DNA of 64,000 nt from Streptoalloteichus hindustanus (GTDB taxonomy: Bacteria; Actinomycetota; Actinomycetes; Mycobacteriales; Pseudonocardiaceae): assembly GCF_900129375.1 (NCBI RefSeq), contig NZ_FQVN01000003.1, positions 434,001 through 498,000 of the forward strand. The letters are read 5' to 3'. The translations under genes were made by a program, and so were the position numbers. The notes below the pieces were generated by a model that searched no databases, had not been told where the DNA came from, and saw nothing but the letters and a program-made list of their open reading frames with translations. Shown here in pieces: positions 25,709-34,166 of the stretch. Within the stretch, counting starts at the first letter, position 1. The number at the start of each line of letters is the position of its first letter.

Positions 25709-27553
25709 TCAGCCGACGGAGCGGAACAGCTTCCAGGGCCCGCCGACGACCGGCAGCACCAGGCGCGTGCTGGAGACGTCCACGGTCACGCCCGCGCCCG
25801 GCTTCGGCCGCAGCGTGAAGTCGTGGTCGCTGGACAGCACGACCAGGCCGAGCCGGTGGCCGGCCTTCAGCACGTAGTCGTCGGGCTGCATCTCGACCCC
25901 GACGCGGTACCACTGGCCGGGGCGGATCGGCTGCGTGTGACCGGCGTCGTGCCGGTTCTGCGGGTCGGCCCAGCCCCGCGTGATCACGTGGGTCGAGCCG
26001 TCCGGCGCGCGGTCCACGAGCAGGGCGGTGACGTTGGCCGCCGGCCGGTCGAAGGACAACCGGGCGTCGACCTTGGTGGTGCCGCTGACCCGCAGGTCGG
26101 CCCTGGCCGGCTCGGAGAGGTAGGCCAGCCGGTGGTCCGAGTTCGCCGCCGAGGCCAGGTCCTCGGCGCGCTTCGTGGCGTCGTCGGTGAGCTTCTCGGA
26201 GACCGGAGCGCCGGGGTGCCGGCCGTACGGGCTCAGCCCACCGGTGCCGGAGCCGCCCGGACGCAGGCGCAGCTCGGCGTCGAAGGTGCCGGGGGCGGGC
26301 CACTCGGGCTCGTTGACCCAGGACTTGTCCTCGCGCTGGAGGGTGGCCTTCGGCTCGGACTCCACGCCGTTGTGCTGGCCGTGCAGGTACCGGGTGAACC
26401 ACCGGTTCACGGTGCGCAGCCACTCCTCCCGCCGCAGGCTCAGCGGGTCGACGTGGCCGGACTGGTGCAGCCAGATCTTGTGCGGGACGCCGTGCCGCTT
26501 CAGCGCGTCGTACCACTGGGCGACCTGCTTGGTCTTGACGTTCCAGTCGTTGAGGCCGTGCACGGCGAGCACCGCGGCGCGCACGCGACCGACGTCGTTG
26601 AGGTAGTTCCGCTCGTCCCAGAACTGGTTGTAGTCGCCGGTGATCCGGTCCTGCTCCTTGGCGAGCTTCTCGATCACCGGCTTGCAGACCGCGCGGTCGG
26701 AGCGGGTGTGCACGTACTCCGCGAGCACGTCGGCGTCCTCGCCCTGGTACCCGCCCGGCGCGACCACGGCGCCGTCGGCGCGGTAGTAGTCGTACCAGCT
26801 GGAGATCGCGCCGATCGGCACGATGGCCTCCAGGCCCCGGACACCGGTGGTGGCCACGGCGTTGGGCAGGGTGCCGTTGTACGACACGCCCATCATGCCG
26901 GTCTTGCCGGTGGTCCAGCCGGCGCGCACCTGCTCGCCCTTGGCGTTCCTGGCGCTGGCGCGGCCGTTGAGCCAGTCGACGACCGACTTCGCGCCGATGG
27001 TCTCGTTGCGGCCACCGGTCGTCGGGCAGCCGGTGGACTTGCCGGTGCCCAGCGACTCGCCGTAGACGACGGCGTAGCCGCGGGAGACGAAGAACTGCTC
27101 GTACTGCCAACCGATCGGCAGCGCGTTCGGCCCGGCGCTGCCCAGTGCGGCGGCGACGCGCTCGTCGCCGCGCGTGTCGTGCGACTGGCCGCTCCGCCCG
27201 CCCGGTCGACCGGGGCGCTCCGGCACGTGCAGCTCGACGTCGACGTTGTGGTTGGCGACCTTGTTGCCACCGGAGAAGTAGGGGCTGGCCTGGTACACGA
27301 CCGGCACCCGCACACCCTGGTCGGTGGCGCGCGGCCGCACGACCTCCAGGTGGACCTCGTCGTCCTTGCCGTCGCCGTCGCTGTCGACGGGGGCCCGCAC
27401 CCACACGTCCTCCCGGACCACGTCGGCCGGGTCGTAGACGGGCTGCGCCTGGCCGTCGGCGAAGACCGGACCCGGCGGCGCGGCGGACGCGATCCCCCCG
27501 GTCAACGGCAACGCCACCAAGGCGGCGAGCAGTGCGGCTCGTGCGGATCTCAT
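25709..27553 (-). CDS. Secreted S15-family Xaa-Pro dipeptidyl-peptidase
   Basis: The 614-aa exported alpha/beta-hydrolase serine peptidase has a signal peptide at about 1-25 (MRSARAALLAALVALPLTGG). Catalytic candidates are Ser224 in GVSYNG, Asp336 in GLNDWNVK and His367 in HQSGHVDP; the C-terminal jelly-roll domain (about 420-614) is that of the CocE/NonD and S15 group. A DSDGDGKDD loop at 57-65 looks like a calcium site. It should release X-Pro dipeptides from peptide N-termini outside the cell. ATG 27553 follows GGGGGT with good spacing; the longer frame upstream lacks the signal. Confidence 0.92.
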   Translation of the reverse strand: MRSARAALLAALVALPLTGGIASAAPPGPVFADGQAQPVYDPADVVREDVWVRAPVDSDGDGKDDEVHLEVVRPRATDQGVRVPVVYQASPYFSGGNKVANHNVDVELHVPERPGRPGGRSGQSHDTRGDERVAAALGSAGPNALPIGWQYEQFFVSRGYAVVYGESLGTGKSTGCPTTGGRNETIGAKSVVDWLNGRASARNAKGEQVRAGWTTGKTGMMGVSYNGTLPNAVATTGVRGLEAIVPIGAISSWYDYYRADGAVVAPGGYQGEDADVLAEYVHTRSDRAVCKPVIEKLAKEQDRITGDYNQFWDERNYLNDVGRVRAAVLAVHGLNDWNVKTKQVAQWYDALKRHGVPHKIWLHQSGHVDPLSLRREEWLRTVNRWFTRYLHGQHNGVESEPKATLQREDKSWVNEPEWPAPGTFDAELRLRPGGSGTGGLSPYGRHPGAPVSEKLTDDATKRAEDLASAANSDHRLAYLSEPARADLRVSGTTKVDARLSFDRPAANVTALLVDRAPDGSTHVITRGWADPQNRHDAGHTQPIRPGQWYRVGVEMQPDDYVLKAGHRLGLVVLSSDHDFTLRPKPGAGVTVDVSSTRLVLPVVGGPWKLFRSVG

Positions 27554-27633
27554 GTTTACCCCCGGGATCTCCGGTCGAACGGCTCCTGGCACCCTCACCG
27601 CGCGCGCACGCCAATGTCAATCCCTCTTTCGTC

Positions 27634-27646
27634 GTCCACAGTGGAC
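27634..27646. repeat. Intergenic copy of the palindrome GTCCACAGTGGAC
   Basis: This is the only non-coding perfect copy of the recurrent 13-bp palindrome, located 12 bp upstream of the TTGACA element of a putative promoter. Other copies lie inside genes at 6880, 13118 and 51028 (perfect) and 23546, 23612, 24707 and 35799 (one change). Confidence 0.7.
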
Positions 27647-27657
27647 ACCAAAGTCGG

Positions 27658-27688
27658 TTGACACCGCCCCGGCCGCGTCCGCGAGACT
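27658..27688 (+). promoter_or_regulatory. Putative promoter of the deaminase transcript
   Basis: TTGACA at 27658-27663 and GAGACT at 27683-27688 are 19 nt apart. The expected start point, 7 nt past the -10 element, coincides with the GTG of a short ORF at 27695. The -10 match is weak at its first base. Confidence 0.4.
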
Positions 27689-27694
27689 GCCGAC

Positions 27695-27772
27695 GTGGAC
27701 CCGTATCTGGCCGGACTTCTTCCGCTGCCGCTGTACGGCGAGGACCACTGCCGGGGGGACCTGGCCTGGTGA
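27695..27772 (+). CDS. Possible leaderless 25-codon ORF upstream of the deaminase gene
   Basis: GTG 27695 opens a 25-codon frame (VDPYLAGLLPLPLYGEDHCR, then GDLAW) ending at TGA 27772. About 21 of 25 codons end in G or C. There is no ribosome site, but the GTG sits 6 nt after a GAGACT -10-like element, which is leaderless spacing. It ends 50 nt before the deaminase start. It could be a regulatory leader, a genuine small protein, a remnant, or chance. Confidence 0.3.
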   Translation: MDPYLAGLLPLPLYGEDHCRGDLAW

Positions 27773-27822
27773 GACGCCCCGTCGTCGCCACGCCCCCGCC
27801 TCCCTCCCGGAAAGGACCCGTC

Positions 27823-28857
27823 ATGCCCACCGACGTCCCGTCGTTCGTCGACGCGCTGCCCAAGGTCGAGCTCCACGTCCACCTCGTGGGATCGGCCTCC
27901 GTCGACACCGTCCTCACCCTCGCCCGCCGGCACGCGGACGGCCCGCCCCGCGCCCTCGCCGTGCCGACCGACCCCGAGCGCCTGCGGGCGTTCTACGAGT
28001 TCACCGACTTCGCGCACTTCATCGAGGTGATCCTCGCCGTCGGCGAGCTGGTCACCACCGGCGAGGACGTGACCACGCTGGTCGTCGGGCTGGCGCGGGA
28101 CCTGGCCAGCCGGCGGGTGCGCTACTCCGAGGTCACCGTCACCCCGGTCAACCACCTGCTGGCCGGCGTCGACCAGGACGAGCTGGCCGAGGCGCTGGCG
28201 GTCGGCCGCCGCCGCGCCGCCGAGGAGCACGGCGTGGAGCTGGCCTGGATCTTCGACATCCCGGGCGAGAAGGGCCCGAAGGCCGGGCTGGACACCGTCG
28301 ACTGGGTCCTGCGGCACCGGCCCGAGGGCACCGTCGGCTTCGGCCTCGGCGGCCCGGAGGACGGCTTCCCGCGCGAGCTGTTCCGGGAGGCGTTCGACCG
28401 GGCCAGGGCGGCCGGGCTGCGCAGCCTGCCGCACGCCGGGGAGACGACCGGGCCGGAGACCGTGTGGTCGGCGCTGCGGGACCTGGGCGCGGAGCGGATC
28501 GGGCACGGCATCAACGCGGTGGACGACCCGCGCCTGCTCGACCACCTCGCCGAGCACGGCATCCCGCTGGAGGTCTGCCCGACGTCGAACGTGCGCACCA
28601 GGGCGGTGCGGTCGCTGGCCGAGCACCCGCTGCCCCGGCTGCTGGCCGCCGGCGTGCCGGTCACCCTGGCCACCGACGACCCCGGCATGTTCGACACCGA
28701 CCTGAACCGCGAGTACCTGCTGTGCCACACCGAGTTCGGGATGTCCCCCGCCGAGCTGGCGGAGCTGTCCCGGGCCGGGGTGCGGGCCGCGTTCTGCGAC
28801 GAGGCCACGCGGACCCGGCTGCTGACCGAGATCGACGAGGTCGCCGCGGGGGCCTGA
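27823..28857 (+). CDS. add: Adenosine deaminase family protein
   Basis: The 344-aa TIM-barrel metal-dependent deaminase has the zinc motif HVHLVGS near the N-terminus (KVELHVHLVGSAS), LPHAGETTGPE with catalytic Glu, IGHGINAVDD, ICPTSN-type VCPTSNVRT and ATDDPGMFDTDL with the final Asp pair. It converts adenosine to inosine or acts on a related nucleoside. The HVHLVGS variant and GFGLGGPE segment resemble the Streptomyces branch that includes aminodeoxyfutalosine deaminase of menaquinone synthesis, so that substrate is a real alternative; no other futalosine genes are nearby. GAAAGGA precedes ATG 27823. Confidence 0.9.
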   Translation: MPTDVPSFVDALPKVELHVHLVGSASVDTVLTLARRHADGPPRALAVPTDPERLRAFYEFTDFAHFIEVILAVGELVTTGEDVTTLVVGLARDLASRRVRYSEVTVTPVNHLLAGVDQDELAEALAVGRRRAAEEHGVELAWIFDIPGEKGPKAGLDTVDWVLRHRPEGTVGFGLGGPEDGFPRELFREAFDRARAAGLRSLPHAGETTGPETVWSALRDLGAERIGHGINAVDDPRLLDHLAEHGIPLEVCPTSNVRTRAVRSLAEHPLPRLLAAGVPVTLATDDPGMFDTDLNREYLLCHTEFGMSPAELAELSRAGVRAAFCDEATRTRLLTEIDEVAAGA

Positions 28858-28866
28858 CCTGCGGAC

Positions 28867-28907
28867 GGCGTGGTCGCCCCGGGGCCGGTTCCCTGGGCGA
28901 CCACGCC
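28867..28907 (+). terminator. Terminator after the deaminase gene
   Basis: A perfect 13-bp inverted repeat (28867-28879 with 28895-28907) has a 15-nt loop, starting 9 nt past the stop codon. The right-arm sequence GCGACCACGCCGACTC recurs at 28957-28972. Confidence 0.75.
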
Positions 28908-29021
28908 GACTCCGCCGGCCGGCCGCCGCGCGCCCGTCCTGGCGGCCGCCTGTCGTGGCGACCACGCCGACTCGTCCGTACGCTCGCCCCGGTACGCGTT
29001 GGCCCTCCTCGGGAGGTCCCG

Positions 29022-29603
29022 ATGTCCGACAGCGGCGTGGACTGGCGCTTCGAGCTCGTCAGCCAGCTCGACTGGTACTGGATGAACCAGTTCCGGCCCC
29101 GGCTGGCCGGCCTCACCGACGACGAGTACCGGTGGGAGCCCGTTCCCGGCTGCTGGACGGTGCGCCCGGCGGCCGACGGCCGGCCCGTCCCGGACTGGGA
29201 GTGGCCAGCGCCGGAGCCGCCCCCGGTGACCACGATCGCCTGGCGGGTGGCGCACATCGGCGGCCCGGTGCTCGGGTTCCGGGCGAGCCAGCACTTCGGC
29301 GACGGCTCGCTCACCCTCGACACCGTCGAGTGGCCGGCCACCGCCGCGGCCGGGCTCGACTTCCTGGACCGGCAGTACGCCGCGTGGCGGTCCGGGCTGG
29401 AGGCGCTCGACGTGGCCGAGCTCGCCCGCCCGTGCGGGCCCGCCGAGGGACCGTACGCCGAGCTCCCGCTCGCCGCGCTGGTGCTGCACGTCAACCGGGA
29501 GGTGCACCACCACGGAGGGGAGGTCGCGCTGCTCCGCGACCTCTACCGCGCCAGCGGCGCGGGCAGCCGCTGGACGCCGCCGGGGTTCACCGGGGAGCGA
29601 TGA
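29022..29603 (+). CDS. DinB-family protein
   Basis: The 193-aa four-helix DinB/YfiT-like protein usually binds a divalent metal through three His residues. Candidates are His in WRVAHIGGP and the HHHGGEVALLRDLYR segment near the C-terminus. The N-terminal DWYWMNQFRPRLAGLTDDEYRWEPVPGCWTV-type region is common to actinobacterial members, some of which are mycothiol- or bacillithiol-dependent transferases. GGGAGG precedes ATG 29022. The last 17 nt overlap the convergent response-regulator gene. Function unproven. Confidence 0.85.
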   Translation: MSDSGVDWRFELVSQLDWYWMNQFRPRLAGLTDDEYRWEPVPGCWTVRPAADGRPVPDWEWPAPEPPPVTTIAWRVAHIGGPVLGFRASQHFGDGSLTLDTVEWPATAAAGLDFLDRQYAAWRSGLEALDVAELARPCGPAEGPYAELPLAALVLHVNREVHHHGGEVALLRDLYRASGAGSRWTPPGFTGER

Positions 29604-30237
29604 ACCCCGACTCGTAGGCGGTGATCACGGCCTGCACCCGGTCGCGGGCCCTGAGCTTGCCCAGCACGTTGCTGACGTGGGTCTTCACCGTCTGCACGCT
29701 GACGAACAGCTCGCCGGCGATCTCGGCGTTCGACAGGCCCCGCGCCATCAGCCGCAGCACCTCGGCCTCCCGCTCGGTGAGCTGGGCGCGCCGCAACCCG
29801 TCCGCGGCCTCCCGGCTGCGGCTGCGCTCGGCGAGCCCGCGGATGGCCGTCGGGAACAGCAGCGAGTCGCCCTGCACGACCACCCGCACCGCCTGCACGA
29901 TCTCGGCCGGCCGCGCCCGCTTGAGCAGGAAACCGCTCGCGCCGGCACGCAGGGCCTCGTAGACGTAGTCGTCGTTCTCGAACGTGGTGACGACCAGGAT
30001 CTTCGGCGGCTCGTCCAGGGTGTCCAGGAGGTGCCGGGTGGCCTGGATGCCGTCCACAGCGGGCATCCGCACGTCCATGAGCACCACGTCCGGGCGGAGC
30101 CGCCGCACCAGCGGCCCCACCTCGGCGCCGTCGGCGGCCTCGCCCACCACGCTCAGGTCCGGCTCGGCGTCGATGATCGCCCGCAGGCCGGTCCGCACGA
30201 GGTCCTCGTCGTCGACGAGCAGCACCCGGACGCTCAT
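29587..30237 (-). CDS. LuxR/NarL-family response regulator
   Basis: The 216-aa protein has a receiver domain (about 1-120) with the acidic pocket VDDEDLVR and phospho-acceptor Asp55 (VVLMDVRMP), conserved Thr (VVTTFEND) and Lys (LLKRARP). The C-terminal LuxR HTH (about 150-212) reads LTEREAEVLRLMARGLSNAE then VKTHVSNVLGKL. It is regulated by the adjacent histidine kinase, whose stop overlaps its ATG (ATGA). Its targets are not identified; it runs into the 3' end of the DinB gene. Confidence 0.94.
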   Translation of the reverse strand: MSVRVLLVDDEDLVRTGLRAIIDAEPDLSVVGEAADGAEVGPLVRRLRPDVVLMDVRMPAVDGIQATRHLLDTLDEPPKILVVTTFENDDYVYEALRAGASGFLLKRARPAEIVQAVRVVVQGDSLLFPTAIRGLAERSRSREAADGLRRAQLTEREAEVLRLMARGLSNAEIAGELFVSVQTVKTHVSNVLGKLRARDRVQAVITAYESGFIAPR

Positions 30238-31499
30238 CGCGCGGCCCGCAGCGGGAGCCGGACCGCGACGCGCCACCGGTCGTCCTCCTGGCCCGCGCTC
30301 GCCGCGCCGCGCAGGATCGCGACCCGTTCGTTGATCCCCTTCAGGCCGCGGCCCCCGCCGTGGCGGGTGCGCCTGCGGGGCGCGGCGTCGATGGGATTGG
30401 TCATCTCCAGCTCCAGCTCGTCGACGTTGACCGCGAGGCGCACGGTCACCGGGACCTTCCCGGCGTGGCGCAGCGCGTTGGTGAGGCCCTCCTGCACGAT
30501 CCGGTACGCCTCCCGCGAGACCACGAGCGGGATCCGGTGCACGTCCCCGTCCAGCCTGGCGTCCACCGTCACCCCGGTGGACCGGGTCTTGGCGAGCAGC
30601 CGGTCGAGGTCGGCGAGGGTGGGCTGCGGTTTGGTGGAGCTCGCGCCGTCCCGCAACAGGCCCAGCACGTGGTCGAGGTCCTCCAGCGCGCTGCGGCCGG
30701 TCTCCTCGATGGCCAGCAACGCGTTGCGGACGAACTCCGGGTCGGCCTCCAGCACGCGCTGCGCCGCACTGGCCTGGAGCGTCGTGATCGTCAGGGCGTG
30801 GCCCACCGAGTCGTGCAGCTCGCGCGCCAACCGGTTCCGCTCGGCGAGCTGGTCGGCCTGCTCCGCCAGCTCGGCCAGCCGCTCGGCCGCCGAGGGCCCC
30901 AGGAACGCCGGCGCGCACCGGCCGAGCAGCGCGCCGGTCGCCGCGCCCAGGTAGAAGGTGCCGACGATGACGGCGAGGCCGACCAGGGGCACCCAGGCCG
31001 CGGCGAGCGTGCCGTTGGTGGGGAACCGGACGCAGCCGAGTTCCATGCCGCCGGAGAGGAAGAAGGGCCCGACGAGCAGCGTGACGCCGATCGGCAGGGC
31101 CATCAGCAGGAGCAGCGTCAGCAGCGCGCCGACGGCCATGTGCAGGACGAACCACGCCGCCGCGCGCCACCGCGCGCTCCACGAGAGGGGCGCGCCGACG
31201 TGCGGGGGCACCCCCGCGTCGAGCAGCGCGCGGGCGGCGGCGGCCTCCAGCACGCGGACGCCGGGGATGAACGCCGGCATCCAGGAGATCGCGACCGCGA
31301 GGACGGTGAGCACCAGGCCCACCGGCCGGCCGCCGTCGGCCAGCTCCACGGTCATCAGTCGCAGCAACATCGCGTACAGCGCGATGTAGGGGATCACGAA
31401 GACGCCGCCGAGCAGCAGGAACACCCAGCGGCCGTAGGTGGACCTGCTCAGGAACGGACGCACCAGCGGGCGCGTCCATGCCGCGACGACTCCGGACAC
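30234..31499 (-). CDS. DesK/NarL-type sensor histidine kinase
   Basis: The 421-aa kinase has about six membrane spans in residues 25-195, an unstructured sensor apart from these, then HisKA_3 dimerisation (about 215-285) with phospho-acceptor His229 in ARELHDSVGHAL. The HATPase domain (about 325-420) has the N box EGLTNALRHAG and G box GGGRGLKGINERV. GTG 31499 is chosen because a CAGACT -10-like element ends 6 nt upstream, suggesting a leaderless transcript; GTG 31556 would add 19 residues. The signal is unknown; a membrane-embedded stimulus is typical of such kinases. Confidence 0.9.
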   Translation of the reverse strand: MSGVVAAWTRPLVRPFLSRSTYGRWVFLLLGGVFVIPYIALYAMLLRLMTVELADGGRPVGLVLTVLAVAISWMPAFIPGVRVLEAAAARALLDAGVPPHVGAPLSWSARWRAAAWFVLHMAVGALLTLLLLMALPIGVTLLVGPFFLSGGMELGCVRFPTNGTLAAAWVPLVGLAVIVGTFYLGAATGALLGRCAPAFLGPSAAERLAELAEQADQLAERNRLARELHDSVGHALTITTLQASAAQRVLEADPEFVRNALLAIEETGRSALEDLDHVLGLLRDGASSTKPQPTLADLDRLLAKTRSTGVTVDARLDGDVHRIPLVVSREAYRIVQEGLTNALRHAGKVPVTVRLAVNVDELELEMTNPIDAAPRRRTRHGGGRGLKGINERVAILRGAASAGQEDDRWRVAVRLPLRAAR

Positions 31500-31700
31500 C
31501 GGCAGAGTCTGACAGACCCCCGGTCGGGTGACCTCCCCCACGCGCGGGAGCCCCACGATCCCCCGCGAGAGGGAGGCGGATCGGGCGTGAGCGGGACCTG
31601 TCGGGTGGCCCGGGCGGGAAGGCTGGGTGGGCCGTTGGGGACGGCGACGGGGCGGCGGGGAGCCGACTGGGGGTGGCTCCCCGCCCGCGACGCCGGCCAG

Positions 31701-32483
31701 TCACACGGTCTTGATCACGCCGCCGTCGACCCGGTAGTCGACCCCGGTGATGTTGGCGGCGTGCGGCGAGGCCAGGAAGGCCACCAGCGCGGCGATCTCC
31801 TCGGGCTCGGCGAGCCGGCCCGTGGTGATGCCCATGGTCTCCGGCAGCCCGGCGAGGAACTCCGCGTGGTCCAGGCCGGCCGCGCTGGCCAGGTCGCCGG
31901 CGAAGCCCTCGGGGTCCCGCCAGTTCTGGGTCAGGGTCGGCCCCGGCGAGACCGTGTTCACCCGGACGCCCCTGGGCCCGAACTCCTCGGCCAGCGCCTT
32001 GCCCAGGTTGGTGAGGGCGGCCTTGGCCGCGCCGTAGTCGACCGGCGGGTGCGCGAAGCGCGCGCCGATCGAGGAGATGTTGACGATCGCCCCCCGGCGC
32101 TCGACGAGGCTGGGCAGCGCGGCCCTGGTCACGCGCACCGCGCTGAGCAGGTTGAGGTCGAGCGTGCGCTGCCACGCGGCGTCGTCGATGGCGAGGAAGC
32201 CGTCGGTGTGGGTGGCGTTCTCCGCACCGCCGGCGTTGTTCACGAGCAGGTCAATGCCGCCGAGCTGGTCCAGCGCGTACGCGGCCAGCCGGTCGCCGGC
32301 GTCGGGCGCGGTGAGGTCGACCGGGAACGCGGCCACGTCGAGCGCGGCCAGTTCGGGGGTGACGGTGCGGGAGGCGCCGACCACGCGCATGCCCTCGGCG
32401 CGGAGCAGGCGGGCGATGGCCAGGCCGATCCCCTTGCTGGCTCCGGTGACGACGGCGGTGCGGCCGGACAGGCGAAGGTCCAC
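31701..32483 (-). CDS. Short-chain dehydrogenase/reductase (cassette 1)
   Basis: The 260-aa classical SDR has a TGASKGIG cofactor loop (about 13-20), NNAGG, catalytic Ser in ISSIG and YxxxK in DYGAAK (about 154-158). It should use NAD(P)H for reduction of a carbonyl or oxidation of an alcohol. AAAAAGGAG lies 6 nt before GTG 32483. Its upstream region carries a copy of the operator found in front of the preceding TetR gene, so it is the likely target of that repressor. The substrate is unknown. Confidence 0.92.
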   Translation of the reverse strand: MDLRLSGRTAVVTGASKGIGLAIARLLRAEGMRVVGASRTVTPELAALDVAAFPVDLTAPDAGDRLAAYALDQLGGIDLLVNNAGGAENATHTDGFLAIDDAAWQRTLDLNLLSAVRVTRAALPSLVERRGAIVNISSIGARFAHPPVDYGAAKAALTNLGKALAEEFGPRGVRVNTVSPGPTLTQNWRDPEGFAGDLASAAGLDHAEFLAGLPETMGITTGRLAEPEEIAALVAFLASPHAANITGVDYRVDGGVIKTV

Positions 32484-32498
32484 GACGGACTCCTTTTT

Positions 32499-32518
32499 GA
32501 CCTGTAGTTACAAAACAA
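32499..32518. promoter_or_regulatory. Operator of TetR (32569) in front of SDR cassette 1
   Basis: GACCTGTAGTTACAAAAC (32499-32516) matches 16 of 18 positions with the reverse complement of 33164-33181 upstream of the TetR gene. The core TAGTTACAAAACAA is a quasi-palindrome, and it lies close to the ribosome site of the SDR gene. Confidence 0.7.
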
Positions 32519-32568
32519 CGGTGGACGAAACCCCGCGACGCGCCCGGCGTCGCGAGGAGAAAGGGGGG

Positions 32569-33147
32569 TCAGAGCAGGTCGAGCGTGGCGTCGACGACGC
32601 GGCGCAGCTGGTCGGGGTGCTCGGCGGTCTTGGTGAGCACCCGCATCCCGTTGATGGCGCTCAGCAGGAACCCGGCCAGGGCGCCGGCGTCCCGACCGGG
32701 GGCGATCTCCCCGGAGCGCTGCCCCTCCTCGACCAGCGCGCGCAGCGTCCGCTCCAGGCGGTCGAACATCCGCCGCACCAGCCGCGTGGCCTCCTCGTCG
32801 CGCCCCGCGAGCTCCATCGCGGTGTTCACGGCGAGACAGCCTCGGCGGTCCGGGTCGGCGAAGTCCTCCTCGATGATCGTCTCCAGCGCGAGGCGCAGCC
32901 GCCGCCGCACCGGACCGGGACGGTCGAGCAGCTCGATCATGCGCACGGACTCCTGGTCGTGGTAGCGCCGCAGGACGCGGTGGAACAGCTGGTTCTTGCC
33001 CTGGAAGGCGTTGTAGAGGCTGCCCCGCCCGATCCCCAGCGCGTCGACCAGGTCCTGCGGGGACGTGCCGGCGTAGCCCTGACGCCAGAACACCTCCATC
33101 GCCTGGTCGACGGCGACGTCGGGATCGAACTTCCTGGGACGACCCAT
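32569..33147 (-). CDS. TetR-family regulator of SDR cassette 1
   Basis: The 192-aa protein has an N-terminal TetR HTH (MGRPRKFDPDVAVDQAMEVF, TSPQDLVDALGIGRGSLYNA) and a C-terminal ligand domain with RRGCLAVNTAMEL, common in the YxaF/LmrA-like branch. ATG 33147 lies 6 nt after a TAGGGT -10 element, so the mRNA is probably leaderless. The operator sits between -35 and -10, implying autorepression; a second copy precedes the downstream SDR gene. The effector is unknown, probably the SDR substrate or product. Confidence 0.92.
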   Translation of the reverse strand: MGRPRKFDPDVAVDQAMEVFWRQGYAGTSPQDLVDALGIGRGSLYNAFQGKNQLFHRVLRRYHDQESVRMIELLDRPGPVRRRLRLALETIIEEDFADPDRRGCLAVNTAMELAGRDEEATRLVRRMFDRLERTLRALVEEGQRSGEIAPGRDAGALAGFLLSAINGMRVLTKTAEHPDQLRRVVDATLDLL

Positions 33148-33153
33148 GACCGC

Positions 33154-33183
33154 ACCCTACGCAGTTTTGTAACTGTAGGTCAA
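33154..33183 (-). promoter_or_regulatory. Leaderless promoter and operator of TetR (32569)
   Basis: On the minus strand TTGACC (33183-33178), an 18-nt spacer and TAGGGT (33159-33154) are followed by 6 nt and the ATG. The spacer contains the perfect inverted repeat CAGTT-TTGT-AACTG (33162-33175). Confidence 0.75.
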
Positions 33184-33242
33184 TTACTACGGCGGCGGGG
33201 CGGGAGCGTCCCCCGCTCCCGCCCCGCCCGCCCGCCCGCCGG

Positions 33243-34004
33243 CTACAGGCTCGCGCCGCCGTCCACGACGACGTCGTGCCCCACCAGGAAGCTCGACTCC
33301 GGCGAGGCCAGCCACCGCACGGTCGCGGCGATCTCCTCCGTGGTGGCCACCCGCCCGGCCGGGACGGCCTCGCGCATGCGCGCGGCGCGGTCCTCCTCGG
33401 TCTCCCCCGGCTTCATCGACATCGACGTGTCCACCGCGCCCAGGCTGACCGCGTTGATCCGCACGCCCTCGCCGATGTACTCCAGCGCCGCGGTCTTCGT
33501 CATGACGACCACACCGGCCTTCGAGACCCCGTACGCACCCATGTTCTGCCGGGCCATGTGCGGGCCGAGGTTCGAGGCGACGTTGACGATGGCGCCGCCG
33601 CCGTTGGCCCGCATGTGCGCGATCTCGTGCTTCATGGACAACCAGGCGCCGGTGAGGTTGGTGGCCAGCACGGCGTTCCACTCCGCCTCGGCCAGCTCGC
33701 CCAGCGGGGCGGGGGTGCCGAGCACCCCCGCGTTGTTCACCGCCACGTGCAGGCCGCCGTGCCGGGCGACGGCCGTCTCCACCATGCGCGCCACGTCGGC
33801 CTCGTTCGTCACGTCCACGGTGACGTACGAGCCGGTCGCGCCCTCGGCCTCGACGAGCTCGACGGTCCGGGCCAGCGGCTCGGCGCTCCGCCCGGCGACG
33901 ACGACGGTCGCTCCGGCGCGGCCGAACGACACCGCGATGTGCCGACCGATGCCCGAACCGGCGCCGGTGACCAGGACGACCTTGCCGGCGAACGACGTGC
34001 TCAT
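33243..34004 (-). CDS. Short-chain dehydrogenase/reductase (cassette 2)
   Basis: The 253-aa classical SDR has TGAGSGIGRHIA (cofactor loop), NNAGVLG, catalytic Ser in NVASNLG and YxxxK in AYGVSK. A Met-rich stretch MSMKPGETEEDR lies before the C-terminal DVVVDGGASL. AGGAGG is optimally placed before ATG 34004, which gives MSTSFAGKVVLVTG; the longer frame upstream is not protein-like. Its upstream spacer contains the second operator copy of the TetR encoded at 34167, so it is that repressor's probable target. It is only distantly similar to the other SDR of this region. Confidence 0.92.
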   Translation of the reverse strand: MSTSFAGKVVLVTGAGSGIGRHIAVSFGRAGATVVVAGRSAEPLARTVELVEAEGATGSYVTVDVTNEADVARMVETAVARHGGLHVAVNNAGVLGTPAPLGELAEAEWNAVLATNLTGAWLSMKHEIAHMRANGGGAIVNVASNLGPHMARQNMGAYGVSKAGVVVMTKTAALEYIGEGVRINAVSLGAVDTSMSMKPGETEEDRAARMREAVPAGRVATTEEIAATVRWLASPESSFLVGHDVVVDGGASL

Positions 34005-34090
34005 GACTTCCTCCTGTGCTGACCGCGTGGGCCCTGTTGTTCGTGGACGCCGCACGGCACGCGACGTCCGAGGCGGCCAGAGCACGCCTC

Positions 34091-34109
34091 ATTCAAGACT
34101 GATCGTTCT
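34091..34109. promoter_or_regulatory. Operator of TetR (34167) in front of SDR cassette 2
   Basis: ATTCAAGACTGATCGTTC (34091-34108) aligns with ATTCGAGACCGATCGGTC (34765-34782) upstream of the TetR gene, with 15 of 18 identical. It lies 87 bp before the SDR start. Confidence 0.65.
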
Positions 34110-34166
34110 TATTTGTGGGCACACCACGCCCACTGACGCGGGGCGAACCCCGCCGACCGGGACCGG

